Position numbers and translations under genes: made by a program. Positions 9,059 through 17,896 of a stretch of DNA of 40,972 bases are shown piece after piece (position 1 is the first letter of the stretch; each line of letters begins with the position of its first letter). The stretch lies in the NCBI GenBank assembly GCA_947447985.1, contig CANFLX010000022.1, positions 1 to 40,972 of the forward strand, given 5' to 3'. Below the pieces are notes generated by a model that saw only the letters and a list, made by a program, of their open reading frames with translations, made no database searches and was not told where the DNA came from. Origin of the DNA: Comamonadaceae bacterium (lineage in GTDB: Bacteria; Pseudomonadota; Gammaproteobacteria; Burkholderiales; Burkholderiaceae_C).

Positions 9059-10460
9059 GCGCCATAAAACCCTCGCTCAACGCGCATTGCGATGGAGTCT
9101 CTTGTCGGGCGCCTTGGCCTTGTCGGCCTGCAGCACCCCCTCCCTCTTGAAGCGGCCCGTTGCACCCGTAGCGGCGCAGTGGCCGGTCAGCGCCCAGATC
9201 GTTCAAACCGCTCCGGCCGGCGACCTGGTGCCCTGGCGCAGCTTTTTTACGGACGCCACGCTTCAAGCCTTGATTGCCCAAGCCCTGGAGCACAACCGCG
9301 ACCTGCAGGTGGCCGCACTCAACATCGCCCAAGCCCGGGCGCAGCTGGGATTGCGAAGTGCGGATCAGTTGCCCACCTTGAACGCTGGTGTGGGCCTGAA
9401 CCGTGCGCCCAACTCAGCGGGCAATATGGCCACCACGCTGAATGCGGGTCTGGTGGTCAGCAGCTATGAGCTCGACTTTTTTGGCCGCGTGGCCAGCCTC
9501 AAAGAACAGGCGCTGGCCCAGTACCTGGCCTCGGAAGAAGCGCGCCGCACGGCCCAAATCAGCCTGATCGCCACGGTGGCTCAGGCCTGGATGGGCTTGG
9601 GCGCGGACGAGCGCCAGTTGCAACTGGCGCAGCAAACCGTGGCCTCGCGCGAAGAGTCTGCGCAGCTGGTGGCCTTGCGGGTGGCGCATGGTGCCTCCAG
9701 CGAGTTGGACTTGCGCTTGGCCCAGTCCCTAGTACAGGCTGCGCGGGTGAGCGTGGCCCAGTGGCAGCGCCAGCGCGCACTGGACGAAAACGCCTTGGTC
9801 TTGTTGCTCGGCCAGCCCCTGGCGCCGCAACATGCCGCGCACATCGCCAGCGGCTTGGACGTGGCCTTGCCCGCTTTGCCCGCGGGCCTGCCGTCTGAGC
9901 TGCTCACGCGCCGCGCCGACATCCGCCAGGCCGAGCAGCAACTCGCAGCCGCCAATGCCAGTATTTCTGCGGCACGTGCCGCCTTCTTCCCGCGCATTGC
10001 ACTCACGGCCAGCGCAGGCAGCGCCAGCAGCGAGCTGGGTTCGTTGTTCAAAGACGGTACCTGGAGCTACACCTTTGTGCCGCAGTTGCTGCTGCCGCTC
10101 TTTGACGGTGGGCGCAACGAGGCCAATCTGGCCGCCGCCAAAGTGGGCTTTGACATCGCGGTGGCGCAGTACGAAAAGGCGATTCAAAGCGCCTTCCGTG
10201 AAGTGGCCGATGCCCTGGCTGTGCGCAGTGGCTGGGAGCGCCAGCTCCAAGCCCAAACTGCGCTGGTGCAAGCGGACAGCGAGCGCGCGAGGCTGACAGG
10301 TTTGCGCTTGGCCAACGGTGCTGCCAGCCAGCTCGAATGGCTGGATGCGCAACGCGCAGTGTTTGCCAGCCAGCAGGCACTTTTTGCCGCGCAGCTGGCA
10401 GCCCTGCAAAGCCAAGTGACCTTGTACAAAGTGCTCGGCGGCGGTGCGGAGGCGCCTTAA
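9051..10460 (+). CDS. RND efflux outer-membrane channel lipoprotein (OprM/NodT family)
   Basis: A 469-residue TolC-like channel that completes the tripartite pump. The signal peptide ends in the lipobox LSAC (Cys24), so the mature protein is a lipoprotein as in OprM. Two repeated OEP domains follow. Their coiled helices contain the family segments NRDLQVAALNIAQARAQLGL and VSSYELDFFGRVASLKEQAL, and the second half has LLTRRADIRQAEQQLAAANA and ARAAFFPRIALTASAGSASS. I chose ATG 9051 because it places the signal peptide at the N-terminus and overlaps the pump stop; the frame extends further upstream but that part is inside the pump gene. The histidine kinase gene starts 4 bases after its stop. 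Confidence 0.95.
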   Translation: MNKRHKTLAQRALRWSLLSGALALSACSTPSLLKRPVAPVAAQWPVSAQIVQTAPAGDLVPWRSFFTDATLQALIAQALEHNRDLQVAALNIAQARAQLGLRSADQLPTLNAGVGLNRAPNSAGNMATTLNAGLVVSSYELDFFGRVASLKEQALAQYLASEEARRTAQISLIATVAQAWMGLGADERQLQLAQQTVASREESAQLVALRVAHGASSELDLRLAQSLVQAARVSVAQWQRQRALDENALVLLLGQPLAPQHAAHIASGLDVALPALPAGLPSELLTRRADIRQAEQQLAAANASISAARAAFFPRIALTASAGSASSELGSLFKDGTWSYTFVPQLLLPLFDGGRNEANLAAAKVGFDIAVAQYEKAIQSAFREVADALAVRSGWERQLQAQTALVQADSERARLTGLRLANGAASQLEWLDAQRAVFASQQALFAAQLAALQSQVTLYKVLGGGAEAP

Positions 10461-10464
10461 TAGG

Positions 10465-12417
10465 ATGGCAGCCAAAAGCTTCTGCTCAGTGGGCCTTGCG
10501 CTGGCCCTGCGCGCCGGGCGTTGGTGCTTCGTGGCCCTGGGGATGCTTCTTACTTCCGCTATGGCCAGCTACGCGCAAGATGCGATCGTGGAACGCGCTT
10601 TTCTGGAGGACAAGTCGGGGTCTCTGACATGGGCTGACGTACAGCAATCGCAAGTTGACCAGCAATTTCAGCCCTACGAAGGCCCCCTGAACCGGGGCTA
10701 CCATCCCAGTGCGGTGTGGATTCGTCTGCGCCTGAAAGATGGCGCCGCGTCTCAAGGGGGCTTGCAACGCACCGTCGGAATTGCGCCCTGGTATGTGCTT
10801 CGGATTCAGCCGGGTTATATCGATGAGGTGACCCTTTTTGACCCCTTGGATGCCAACAATCCGCCCCCCAAAGTCGGCGACCGCCAGTCCATTCCGCAGT
10901 CGGGCTACCACTCACTGAACCACAACTTTGTGGTGCCCATCGGCACAGGTCCACGGACCTTGTGGTTGCGTTTGGAAACCACCAGCACGCGGCTGATTCA
11001 TGTGGAGGCGCTCACCTTGGCGCAAGCCAGCGAGAAAGACAGCCTTCAGAGCCTGTTGTTAGGGATATTTTTGGCGTTTCTATTTTTGTTTTTCGTTTGG
11101 GCGCTGCTGCATTGGTGGCAAAGCCGTGAGCCCCTCATTGGCATATTGGCTGCCCACCAGTTACTGACCTTCCTATTCGGGTTCACCATTTTGGGATACA
11201 TGCGCTTGCTCTTCGGTGAGCAACTGCCCGCACTGTTGATTGATCAATTCACCAGCTTCCTGGTGCTGACCGCAACGGCGACTGCGATCGCCTTTAACCG
11301 CGTTTTTATCGACGAGTTTCAACCGCCAACGTGGTTCCATCGGGTGATCAATGCAAGCCTCGGCTTCATTGTGGTGCTCCTTGCGGCACTGTTCTTGGGC
11401 TATGTCCGGCTCGCCATGCAGCTCAATATGATCTTGCTGGTCCTTGCAGCCCCTGTCATGCTCTTGGCGGCAATCTACGCTCGGGCCTGGAAAATTGGCG
11501 CCGGCGACCTTCAGCCCTTGATCTCAAGACGGTTTTTTCTCGGGTACTACGCGTTTGGATTTGCCTTGCTGAGTTCTTTCTCGCTGCCGTCTCTCGGCTT
11601 GGTCCCGAGCTCAGAGTTAACGCTTCAGGCAAACAGCATTTACGGACTACTCACGGGTGTGTTGCTGCTCTACATATTGCAGTTGCGTGCCAAGCGGCTT
11701 CAAGAACTCAATCTGCAAGGACAGGTCAAACTGGAAGCCACACGCCAGCAAATGGTGCAGGATGCGCAGCATCGCAAAGACCAAGCCCAGTTCATGGCCA
11801 TGCTCACGCATGAGCTCAAGACACCGCTGTCGGTATTGCGCATGACGCTTGGCCTGACCAACACCACAGACAACGTTCGGGCGCGATTTGACCAAGCGAT
11901 TCAAGACATGAGCAACGTCATTGATCGCTTTGCGTGGATCGACAAGCTTGAAGAAAAGGCTTTTCTTATCCATGTTTCGGGGTTTGATGCGCTTGAAGAG
12001 CTCGATCGGGTCTTGTTTGCCCACAACAGCTTGGGACGCATCGTCCGTGAGGCCGACGAAAAAGACGTCCCCCTCAAAACCGATGTGCGTCTTTATTGCA
12101 CCGTGCTGAATAACCTGGTGCACAACGCCTTGCGCTACAGCCCGCCCGACAGTCAGGTGACGGTGAGCCTTCATCGCACCGATTCAGGCGAGAGTCCTTC
12201 GATCTGTATTGAGGTGGCCAACCTGCCCGGCAATTCCGGCTGGCCCGATGCAGACAAAGTGTTTCAGAAGTACTACCGCAGCCCCGGCGCGCAGCGCCAG
12301 ACCGGAACCGGCCTCGGGCTTTACCAAGCCAAGCGCATCACGCACCAATTGGGTGGACAATTAAGTTTTGAGCCTGACGCCCATTTCATACGTTTTGTCT
12401 TGTGTCTGCCTTGCTGA
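10465..12417 (+). CDS. 7TMR-DISM-type membrane sensor histidine kinase
   Basis: A 650-residue hybrid of a receptor-like sensor and a kinase. An N-terminal signal peptide (to about residue 35) is followed by a periplasmic beta domain of the 7TMR-DISMED2 type (about residues 40-185, with YHPSAVWIRLRL). Seven membrane segments follow (about residues 195-405). A short helix leads to the HisKA domain with phosphoacceptor His449 in AMLTHELKTPLSVLRM. The HATPase domain shows the N box LNNLVHNALRYSPP and the G box GTGLGLYQAKRI. There is no HAMP domain. ATG 10465 is preceded by GGAGG at 10448-10452. A GTG at 10444 in frame is an alternative. The gene directly follows the efflux channel and overlaps its response regulator, so it probably senses an envelope signal or a pump substrate. 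Confidence 0.92.
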   Translation: MAAKSFCSVGLALALRAGRWCFVALGMLLTSAMASYAQDAIVERAFLEDKSGSLTWADVQQSQVDQQFQPYEGPLNRGYHPSAVWIRLRLKDGAASQGGLQRTVGIAPWYVLRIQPGYIDEVTLFDPLDANNPPPKVGDRQSIPQSGYHSLNHNFVVPIGTGPRTLWLRLETTSTRLIHVEALTLAQASEKDSLQSLLLGIFLAFLFLFFVWALLHWWQSREPLIGILAAHQLLTFLFGFTILGYMRLLFGEQLPALLIDQFTSFLVLTATATAIAFNRVFIDEFQPPTWFHRVINASLGFIVVLLAALFLGYVRLAMQLNMILLVLAAPVMLLAAIYARAWKIGAGDLQPLISRRFFLGYYAFGFALLSSFSLPSLGLVPSSELTLQANSIYGLLTGVLLLYILQLRAKRLQELNLQGQVKLEATRQQMVQDAQHRKDQAQFMAMLTHELKTPLSVLRMTLGLTNTTDNVRARFDQAIQDMSNVIDRFAWIDKLEEKAFLIHVSGFDALEELDRVLFAHNSLGRIVREADEKDVPLKTDVRLYCTVLNNLVHNALRYSPPDSQVTVSLHRTDSGESPSICIEVANLPGNSGWPDADKVFQKYYRSPGAQRQTGTGLGLYQAKRITHQLGGQLSFEPDAHFIRFVLCLPC

Positions 12418-13106
12418 ACATTGTCATCGTCGAAGACAACGACCCGCTTCGCGAGGTCATGGTCGAAGTACTGCAAGCACAGGGCCACCATGTGCAAGGG
12501 CTGGACTGCGCAGAAGCGCTAGACGACTCCCTGATCCGCACCCGCATTGATCTCTTGGTCTCGGATCTGAACCTGCCCGGTGCCGATGGTTACAGTTTGA
12601 CGCGGCGTTTTCGTGCGGCCCATCCCTTGGCGGGCATCATCATGGTTACGGCCCGCACCGACTTGACCGACAAAGTCACCGGCTACGAGGTCGGCGCTGA
12701 TGTGTACCTGGCTAAACCAGTGTCGCCCGAAGAGCTGGTTGCTGCCGTGGGCAGTGTGGCCCGGCGTTTACAGGCGCAGCAGTCCCTGGGCATTGCCAGA
12801 GCGTCGATGTCTTTGCAACTCGATAGTCGCCAAAGCCTGCTGCTGGGGCCGCTGGGCCAATGTCCCTTGGTGGCGGCCGAGTCCACGATTCTGACGGCGC
12901 TTGCGCGGGCGCCGGACCAGCAGCTCGAAGTGTGGCAGCTGCTCGAACTTATCGGCCTAGACCTGGACTCCTATACCAAGGCATCGTTCGAGGTGCGCAT
13001 GGTGCGCTTGCGAAAAAAACTGGTCGAGGTCGGGGCAGAAAAGTCCAGTCTGCGTGCGGTGCACCGTGGCATGTACCGCTTGAATGTTGCGCTGAGCATT
13101 TACTAA
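12402..13106 (+). CDS. OmpR-like response regulator with winged-helix output domain
   Basis: A 234-residue regulator. The receiver domain occupies residues 1-120, with acidic pocket EDND, phosphoacceptor Asp55 in LLVSDLNLPGADG, the Thr of MVTARTD, and Lys in YLAKPVSPEEL. The C-terminal domain (about residues 135-234) is a divergent trans_reg_C winged helix. The recognition-helix segment is SFEVRMVRLRKKLVEVG and the wing is SSLRAVHRGMYRLNV. The GTG start overlaps the end of the kinase gene by 16 bases, so the two are translationally coupled and almost certainly cognate. The order kinase then regulator is the reverse of most OmpR pairs. Likely targets, inferred from context only, are the pump genes upstream. 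Confidence 0.92.
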   Translation: MSALLNIVIVEDNDPLREVMVEVLQAQGHHVQGLDCAEALDDSLIRTRIDLLVSDLNLPGADGYSLTRRFRAAHPLAGIIMVTARTDLTDKVTGYEVGADVYLAKPVSPEELVAAVGSVARRLQAQQSLGIARASMSLQLDSRQSLLLGPLGQCPLVAAESTILTALARAPDQQLEVWQLLELIGLDLDSYTKASFEVRMVRLRKKLVEVGAEKSSLRAVHRGMYRLNVALSIY

Positions 13107-13108
13107 GT

Positions 13109-13140
13109 TTTCCGCGGCACGCCTTTGGGGCCGCCGGAAA
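13109..13140. terminator. Hairpin between the regulator gene and the convergent GNAT gene
   Basis: TTTCCGCGGC (13109-13118) can pair with GCCGCCGGAAA (13130-13140), giving a ten-pair stem with one bulged C and a loop of about 11 bases. It sits between two convergent genes, where a bidirectional terminator would be expected. Neither strand has a clear run of T after the stem, so factor-independent termination is uncertain. Confidence 0.4.
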
Positions 13141-13158
13141 TCGGGGTGTTTCGGGTGC

Positions 13159-14046
13159 TTAAGTGACTGCTAAGGCCTCAACCAGGTAGCGCCGCTCCTG
13201 CGCCTGAGCGCCCATGCGCCGGGCAAAGGCCAGGGTGTTGGTTTGGTCGTTTCGCGCACGGACGCGGTAGTATTTTGTTCTTCCCAGTCGCAAACCGGTT
13301 TGCACCAGTTCATAGCGCAGCCACAGCGTGGCCCAGCCGTCCCGGAAGGCGGGCGCCACATAAAAGCCGTCAATCATCCAACTGGCCAAGCCGGTATCAA
13401 AACGGGCCAATGCAAAAGCCACCAGTTCGCCGTCCAGCACGACCACCAAGGAATGCGCCAAACTGACGCCCTCGTCGCTGCCCGTGCGGTGGGCCCGTGC
13501 GATGCGTTCCAGCACCATGGACGGAAGGCCGCCCACGGCCTGCGCCTGCAGGCGGGCGATGTCCGGCATCCAGCCGGCACCCTGCGCTTGTTCCAGTGAC
13601 AGCATGTCGGCTTGCGCCGGAATGCGGTGCTTCAGACGCTGCCAAAGCCGTTCCATGGCGTGCGCCGAGGCTTCCAGCTCAAACGCGTATTCGTAGACCT
13701 CGCCCCATGACACAAAGCCGTGGCGGACAAACCAGTCCCGGTCGCTGGCGTCGACGGCGTCCACCAGGCGCCAGTCTCGGTCAACGGCGGCTTCGGTCTG
13801 GACCGCAGCGAGCAGCGCCCGGCCCGTTCCCTGGCGTCGCTGATCCGGCACCACATGCAGCCAGAGCCAGTGCCTGCGCGCGCTGGTCCAGCGCACCGCA
13901 AATCCCGCTGCCGGTGAGCCCGCAGCCGCGCCGGGACGCGCCATCCAGAGACGGGCGCCGGCACCGTCCAAGGTGGTTGGCAAGCCAAGATGCGAAAGGA
14001 TGGCGCCTGCGGTTGGGTCGGAGGAAAGTTCGGTAACAACAAGCAT
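13159..14046 (-). CDS. Double-domain GNAT acetyltransferase
   Basis: A 295-residue protein with two tandem GNAT-like halves. The first half (about residues 1-125) carries a clear acetyl-CoA motif, WLHVVPDQRRQGTGRALLAA, and ends in DRDWFVRHGF, the usual motif-B segment. The second half (about residues 140-295) contains ELVAFALARFDTGLASWMIDG and VAPAFRDGWATLWLRYELV, then NDQTNTLAFARRMGAQ. It keeps the fold pattern but lacks the canonical Gly-x-Gly, so it may be catalytically silent or bind a substrate. Tandem GNAT proteins with one active half are known, for example MshD. The substrate here is unknown. It is convergent with the regulator gene and divergent from the type V locus. Confidence 0.85.
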   Translation of the reverse strand: MLVVTELSSDPTAGAILSHLGLPTTLDGAGARLWMARPGAAAGSPAAGFAVRWTSARRHWLWLHVVPDQRRQGTGRALLAAVQTEAAVDRDWRLVDAVDASDRDWFVRHGFVSWGEVYEYAFELEASAHAMERLWQRLKHRIPAQADMLSLEQAQGAGWMPDIARLQAQAVGGLPSMVLERIARAHRTGSDEGVSLAHSLVVVLDGELVAFALARFDTGLASWMIDGFYVAPAFRDGWATLWLRYELVQTGLRLGRTKYYRVRARNDQTNTLAFARRMGAQAQERRYLVEALAVT

Positions 14047-14294
14047 GGCGCAGAAATTTTAGGCGGGACACAGCCATGTTGGTTTTTGTAGGTTTTGCCA
14101 CGGTCCGGCAGGAATACTGTGCCACGTTCAAGAGCCTGCAGTTGCATGCTCGGGTTCATTTTGCGCACATCCCGGCAGCGCCCCAGGCGCGTAAAAGTCC
14201 GTCGGATGGCACCTTGCCAATCCAAAGCATGGGTGAACGAAGCACGCACTGCGGCCATTTGATTTTTTAGATTTCACAGTTGAGGAACCATTCC

Positions 14295-16088
14295 ATGAAT
14301 CCAGTCATTTTTCCTGCACGGCATTTGAACGCCTGCGCCTTTGCGGTTGCGCTGTTGTTGGCGCAGTCTGCAACGGCAGACGGCATCTCTGGCACCCAAT
14401 CGATTACCACCGACGTTGGCAGCGCCAGCTACGACATCGGCGTCGTGGGCACGCTTTCGGTCATCACGATTGCGCCCAGCAGCGGCACCACGGTCAACTT
14501 CGCGGGTGACGTGTTTGTTGTGAACGGCGGCCCCACCACGCTGGTACTCGGCAGCAAGCGCGCCTCCGTGGCCGGTTCACTGAGCACCGATGGCGCCAAC
14601 TATGGTTTCACCCTGACCCCCAATGCCACCGCCAGCACCCTGGTCTACAGCAGCACCAATCTGGATGTGAAAGATGGCACAGGTACCGGCAAAATTTCGA
14701 CCAACGACCTGGTCATGTCCGGCGGCGAGAGCTTTGGATTGAGGTTCACAGGAAGCCTGCGCCACGGCGCAAGCTTTGGGCTGATCTCGTCCGGCAACAC
14801 CATCACGGGCGCTGGAAACCAGTACAGCGAGACGGAGAACGGTGACGGGCAAATCAGCGACAACAGCTATGTGATTGACTCCAGCGTGGCCGTTGACGGC
14901 ACGGGCCGCAATGTGGTTTTTACCGCCTCGCGCAGCAACGACCAATACATCAGCAAATCCAGCACGCAGGGCCACTTTTCCAACCCGGCCGCCCTGACCT
15001 TGGGCACCATTGCCAAAGAGGGTCGCCAGCTGGGTGACATGGTGACCGCGATCAATTTGCTTGAAATCGACAGCAACGGCTACGGTAACAACCAAGGCAA
15101 CCTGGCGGTGCAGGTCAAACGCCTGGCACCCATTGCCAACAACGCCTATTTGCTGAGCGTGCTGGACGCCTCCGACCGCATGCTGTCTGGCATCGATGAC
15201 CGCCTCTCCAGCCTGCGTGGCGACGTTCCCACCATGAAGACTGCCCAAAAAGAGACAGGCTGGGCCAAGGTCTATGTAAATTCCGCCAAGCAAAGCGGCT
15301 TTGACGATTACGACGCGTTCAAGACCTCCAGCAACGGCGTTGCCTTTGGTATCGACCATGGCTTGGAGCACGGCTGGATTGGTGCTGCACTGGCCGTGAG
15401 CACCACCGACATTGAACAGTTGGGTTTCCGCGCGGGCGAGAACGCCACGCTGAACAGCCAGGAGGCGAGTATTTTTGGCTCCGCCCAGTGGGGTGCGACG
15501 TATTTGGACGGCATTCTTTCCGCCGGTAAGTCCTTGGTATCGGGCTGGCGCAGCACCGCCGTGGGACGCATTGCGAATACGCAGTACCGCACCAATTCGA
15601 CGTCGGTGAAGGCCACTCTGGGGCACCGCATCAAGTTGCAGGACGGCAAAAGCGTGATCACGCCCATGTTCGGCATGCAAACCATCCAAATGGACCAGCC
15701 GACCTACACGGAAACCGGCGCAGGCGATTTGGGCCTCATCGTCGACGCACAGACCTATCGCCGCCTGCGCTCGACGCTGGGCTTGCGCTTTAACACCGAG
15801 AGCCGTATCGGCGACACCCCAAGCTACACCTCGGTGTACTTGGCCTACAGCCGCGACTCGGGTTTGGACAACACCGATGTGCACGCCAGTTATTCCGGCG
15901 CCACCGACCCCCAGTACACCTCTTTCACCACCACGGCTGCTGCTCTGGAGCGCAATCTGTTTGAACTCGGTGCCGGTACCACGCTGACCATGTCCCAAAG
16001 CAGCAGCCTGCAGTTGCGCTACGACTTGCAGCATCGCCAGTCTTACAACGCCCAAGGCGTGCAAGCCAAGTTCCTGTGGAAATTCTGA
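14295..16088 (+). CDS. Autotransporter (type Va) with short passenger domain
   Basis: A 597-residue secreted protein. The signal peptide is residues 1-32 (AVALLLAQSATA then DG). The passenger, about residues 33-245, is rich in Gly, Ser, Thr and Asn and in short beta strands, with no recognised enzyme motif. A helical linker follows (about residues 250-315: LLEIDSNG, LLSVLDASDRMLSGIDDRL). The beta-barrel domain starts near residue 322 with GWAKVYVNSA and runs about 275 residues, the normal autotransporter length. It ends in the aromatic terminus AKFLWKF used for outer-membrane insertion. ATG 14295 is chosen because TGAGGA lies 8 bases upstream; a TTG at 14280 is in frame but overlaps that ribosome site. 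It is followed after 48 bases by the TpsB gene, implying an operon. Confidence 0.82.
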   Translation: MNPVIFPARHLNACAFAVALLLAQSATADGISGTQSITTDVGSASYDIGVVGTLSVITIAPSSGTTVNFAGDVFVVNGGPTTLVLGSKRASVAGSLSTDGANYGFTLTPNATASTLVYSSTNLDVKDGTGTGKISTNDLVMSGGESFGLRFTGSLRHGASFGLISSGNTITGAGNQYSETENGDGQISDNSYVIDSSVAVDGTGRNVVFTASRSNDQYISKSSTQGHFSNPAALTLGTIAKEGRQLGDMVTAINLLEIDSNGYGNNQGNLAVQVKRLAPIANNAYLLSVLDASDRMLSGIDDRLSSLRGDVPTMKTAQKETGWAKVYVNSAKQSGFDDYDAFKTSSNGVAFGIDHGLEHGWIGAALAVSTTDIEQLGFRAGENATLNSQEASIFGSAQWGATYLDGILSAGKSLVSGWRSTAVGRIANTQYRTNSTSVKATLGHRIKLQDGKSVITPMFGMQTIQMDQPTYTETGAGDLGLIVDAQTYRRLRSTLGLRFNTESRIGDTPSYTSVYLAYSRDSGLDNTDVHASYSGATDPQYTSFTTTAAALERNLFELGAGTTLTMSQSSSLQLRYDLQHRQSYNAQGVQAKFLWKF

Positions 16089-16136
16089 GTCCTTGACTCC
16101 TTGTCCGCTCCCCCCTCTTTCTAACGAGATACCGCA

Positions 16137-17885
16137 ATGCGTATGACCTCCCATTACCTTCCCCGCTTCACCTCGGCGTTGACCCTCAGCGCAGTGGCGC
16201 TGGCTTGCAGCTCCGCCATGGCCCAAAGCACCCCCACGCCCGCCCAGATTCAGCAAAGCGACCTGTTGCTGCGCCAGACCCAGGAGCGTCTGAAATTTGA
16301 ACAAGAAAGCGCCCAGCGTCCGCAAGCCCCCTCGGGCATCGACCTCAAGTCGATCACCCCCCGTGTGGATGCCGCCCGCGCCAAAGGCGCATGCCACACC
16401 GTCAAGAGCATTGAGCTTGCGGGCGCGGACCTGCTGGACGCCGAAGACAAAAGCGCCTTGTTGCGCGGTCTGGTCGGTCAATGCATGGGCGTTCCGGACA
16501 TTGAAAAACTCATGGGTGCAGTGACCGCCCACTACATTGAACGTGGCTTTATCACCACCCGTGCCTACTTGCCCGCACAAGACTTGAACAGCGGCAAGCT
16601 GCAATTGTTGGTGGTGGAAGGCCGTATCGAAAGCCTGCGGGTTGAAGGCGACCCCGAGAAGCGCGTCAACTTGGGCCTGACCGTACCCGCGCGCGCGGGC
16701 GATTTGCTCAATGTGCGTGACCTGGAGCAGGCGGTGGACCAAATCAACGCTATCAGCGCCAACAAGGTCAAGCTCGACCTGGTGCCTGGCAGCACGCCCG
16801 GCCAGACGGCGGTTGTGTTTCGCAACACGGCAGGCCCCATGGTGAGCTTTGAGGGTTCGGCCGACAACCAAGGCAGCGCCTCCACCGGCAAAAACGGCGT
16901 CTCCGGCACGCTGACCCTGGGCGGCTCCATGGGCTTTAACGAGAGCCTGGCGATGACCTACCACAGCTCCACCCCCCACACCGAGCAGGCCGGTAACGAC
17001 GGCATTTCGATCGGCCTGACCGTGCCCAACGGCTTTGCTACCTACGGCATCTCCAACTCGGTATCGAACTACAGCACCGGTTTGACGACGCCGGGCGGAC
17101 GCGCCATGGTGGCCTTCGGTCGCTCGACCACCTGGAGCTTCACAGCCGAACGCGTGGTGGCACGCGACCAGGACAGCCGCCACGCCATCACCGCCAACCT
17201 GAGCACGGTGGACACCAAGAACTACATCGACCTGGGCAACATGGGCACGGTCTACGTGAACCCGACCAGCCGCCGCGCCACGACCTTGGCGGCCGGACTG
17301 AAAACCACCATGTTGATTGCTGGCGGAAATTTCAGCTTGCGCCCCGAATTGGCGCTGGGCCTGACCGAGTTGGGCAATTTGCCCGACGGCGTGAATGCCG
17401 ACAGCCAAGGCCCTCAGGCCGAGTTCACCAAAACAACCCTCGACGCGAGTTATGACAAGCACTTTGAGCTCGCCAAGCAAGACCTGAGCTGGAAAAGCAG
17501 CTTCAAGGGCCAGTACAGCAGCATGGGACTGTTGGGATCGCAACAGCTGCTGATCGGCGGCATTGGATCGGTGCGCGGTTTTGTCAATAACTCGCTGAGC
17601 GGCGACAGCGGCTATTACTGGCGCAATGAGCTCGCGCTGCACCGTCCGATCGCGCTGGGCGACAGCACCGTTGGCAGCAAGACCTATATCGGCTACGACG
17701 TGGGCTCCGTGACTGGCAACGCGGCCGGCACCACCACCGGTTCGTTGGCGGGCGTGGTGCTGGGCTTTAGCGCCCAGTTCAAGGCGGCCAATATTGACCT
17801 GTCCTGGACGCGCGCCAACAAAACCTCCGACAACATGACTCCTGAAGAAGCCCAAACCTGGGTTCGTATTTCGTTTTCGCTGTGA
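16137..17885 (+). CDS. TpsB outer-membrane transporter (ShlB/FhaC/HecB family)
   Basis: A 582-residue two-partner secretion transporter that should export the TpsA encoded next to it. The signal peptide ends near residue 30 (SSAMAQ). A Gln/Glu-rich N-terminal helix region follows (residues 31-70). The POTRA_2 region starts at the cysteine in CHTVKSIELAG and has a second cysteine in GQCMGVPDIEKL, a pairing seen in ShlB-like proteins. The second POTRA has LNSGKLQLLVVEGRIESLRV. The barrel carries the conserved loop-6 motif VRGF in IGSVRGFVNNSLSGDSGYYW, needed for transport in FhaC. The last residues are WVRISFSL. Most Omp85-superfamily barrels end in an aromatic residue, so the terminal Leu is slightly unusual. 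Only 11 bases separate it from the TpsA gene. Confidence 0.95.
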   Translation: MRMTSHYLPRFTSALTLSAVALACSSAMAQSTPTPAQIQQSDLLLRQTQERLKFEQESAQRPQAPSGIDLKSITPRVDAARAKGACHTVKSIELAGADLLDAEDKSALLRGLVGQCMGVPDIEKLMGAVTAHYIERGFITTRAYLPAQDLNSGKLQLLVVEGRIESLRVEGDPEKRVNLGLTVPARAGDLLNVRDLEQAVDQINAISANKVKLDLVPGSTPGQTAVVFRNTAGPMVSFEGSADNQGSASTGKNGVSGTLTLGGSMGFNESLAMTYHSSTPHTEQAGNDGISIGLTVPNGFATYGISNSVSNYSTGLTTPGGRAMVAFGRSTTWSFTAERVVARDQDSRHAITANLSTVDTKNYIDLGNMGTVYVNPTSRRATTLAAGLKTTMLIAGGNFSLRPELALGLTELGNLPDGVNADSQGPQAEFTKTTLDASYDKHFELAKQDLSWKSSFKGQYSSMGLLGSQQLLIGGIGSVRGFVNNSLSGDSGYYWRNELALHRPIALGDSTVGSKTYIGYDVGSVTGNAAGTTTGSLAGVVLGFSAQFKAANIDLSWTRANKTSDNMTPEEAQTWVRISFSL

Positions 17886-17896
17886 GACCTTAGACC

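Noticed and set aside
14577..17855. A 1092-codon open frame on the minus strand opposite the autotransporter and TpsB genes
   Set aside because: Gly/His/Ala-rich composition, no recognisable domain, and it lies entirely opposite two clear secretion genes.
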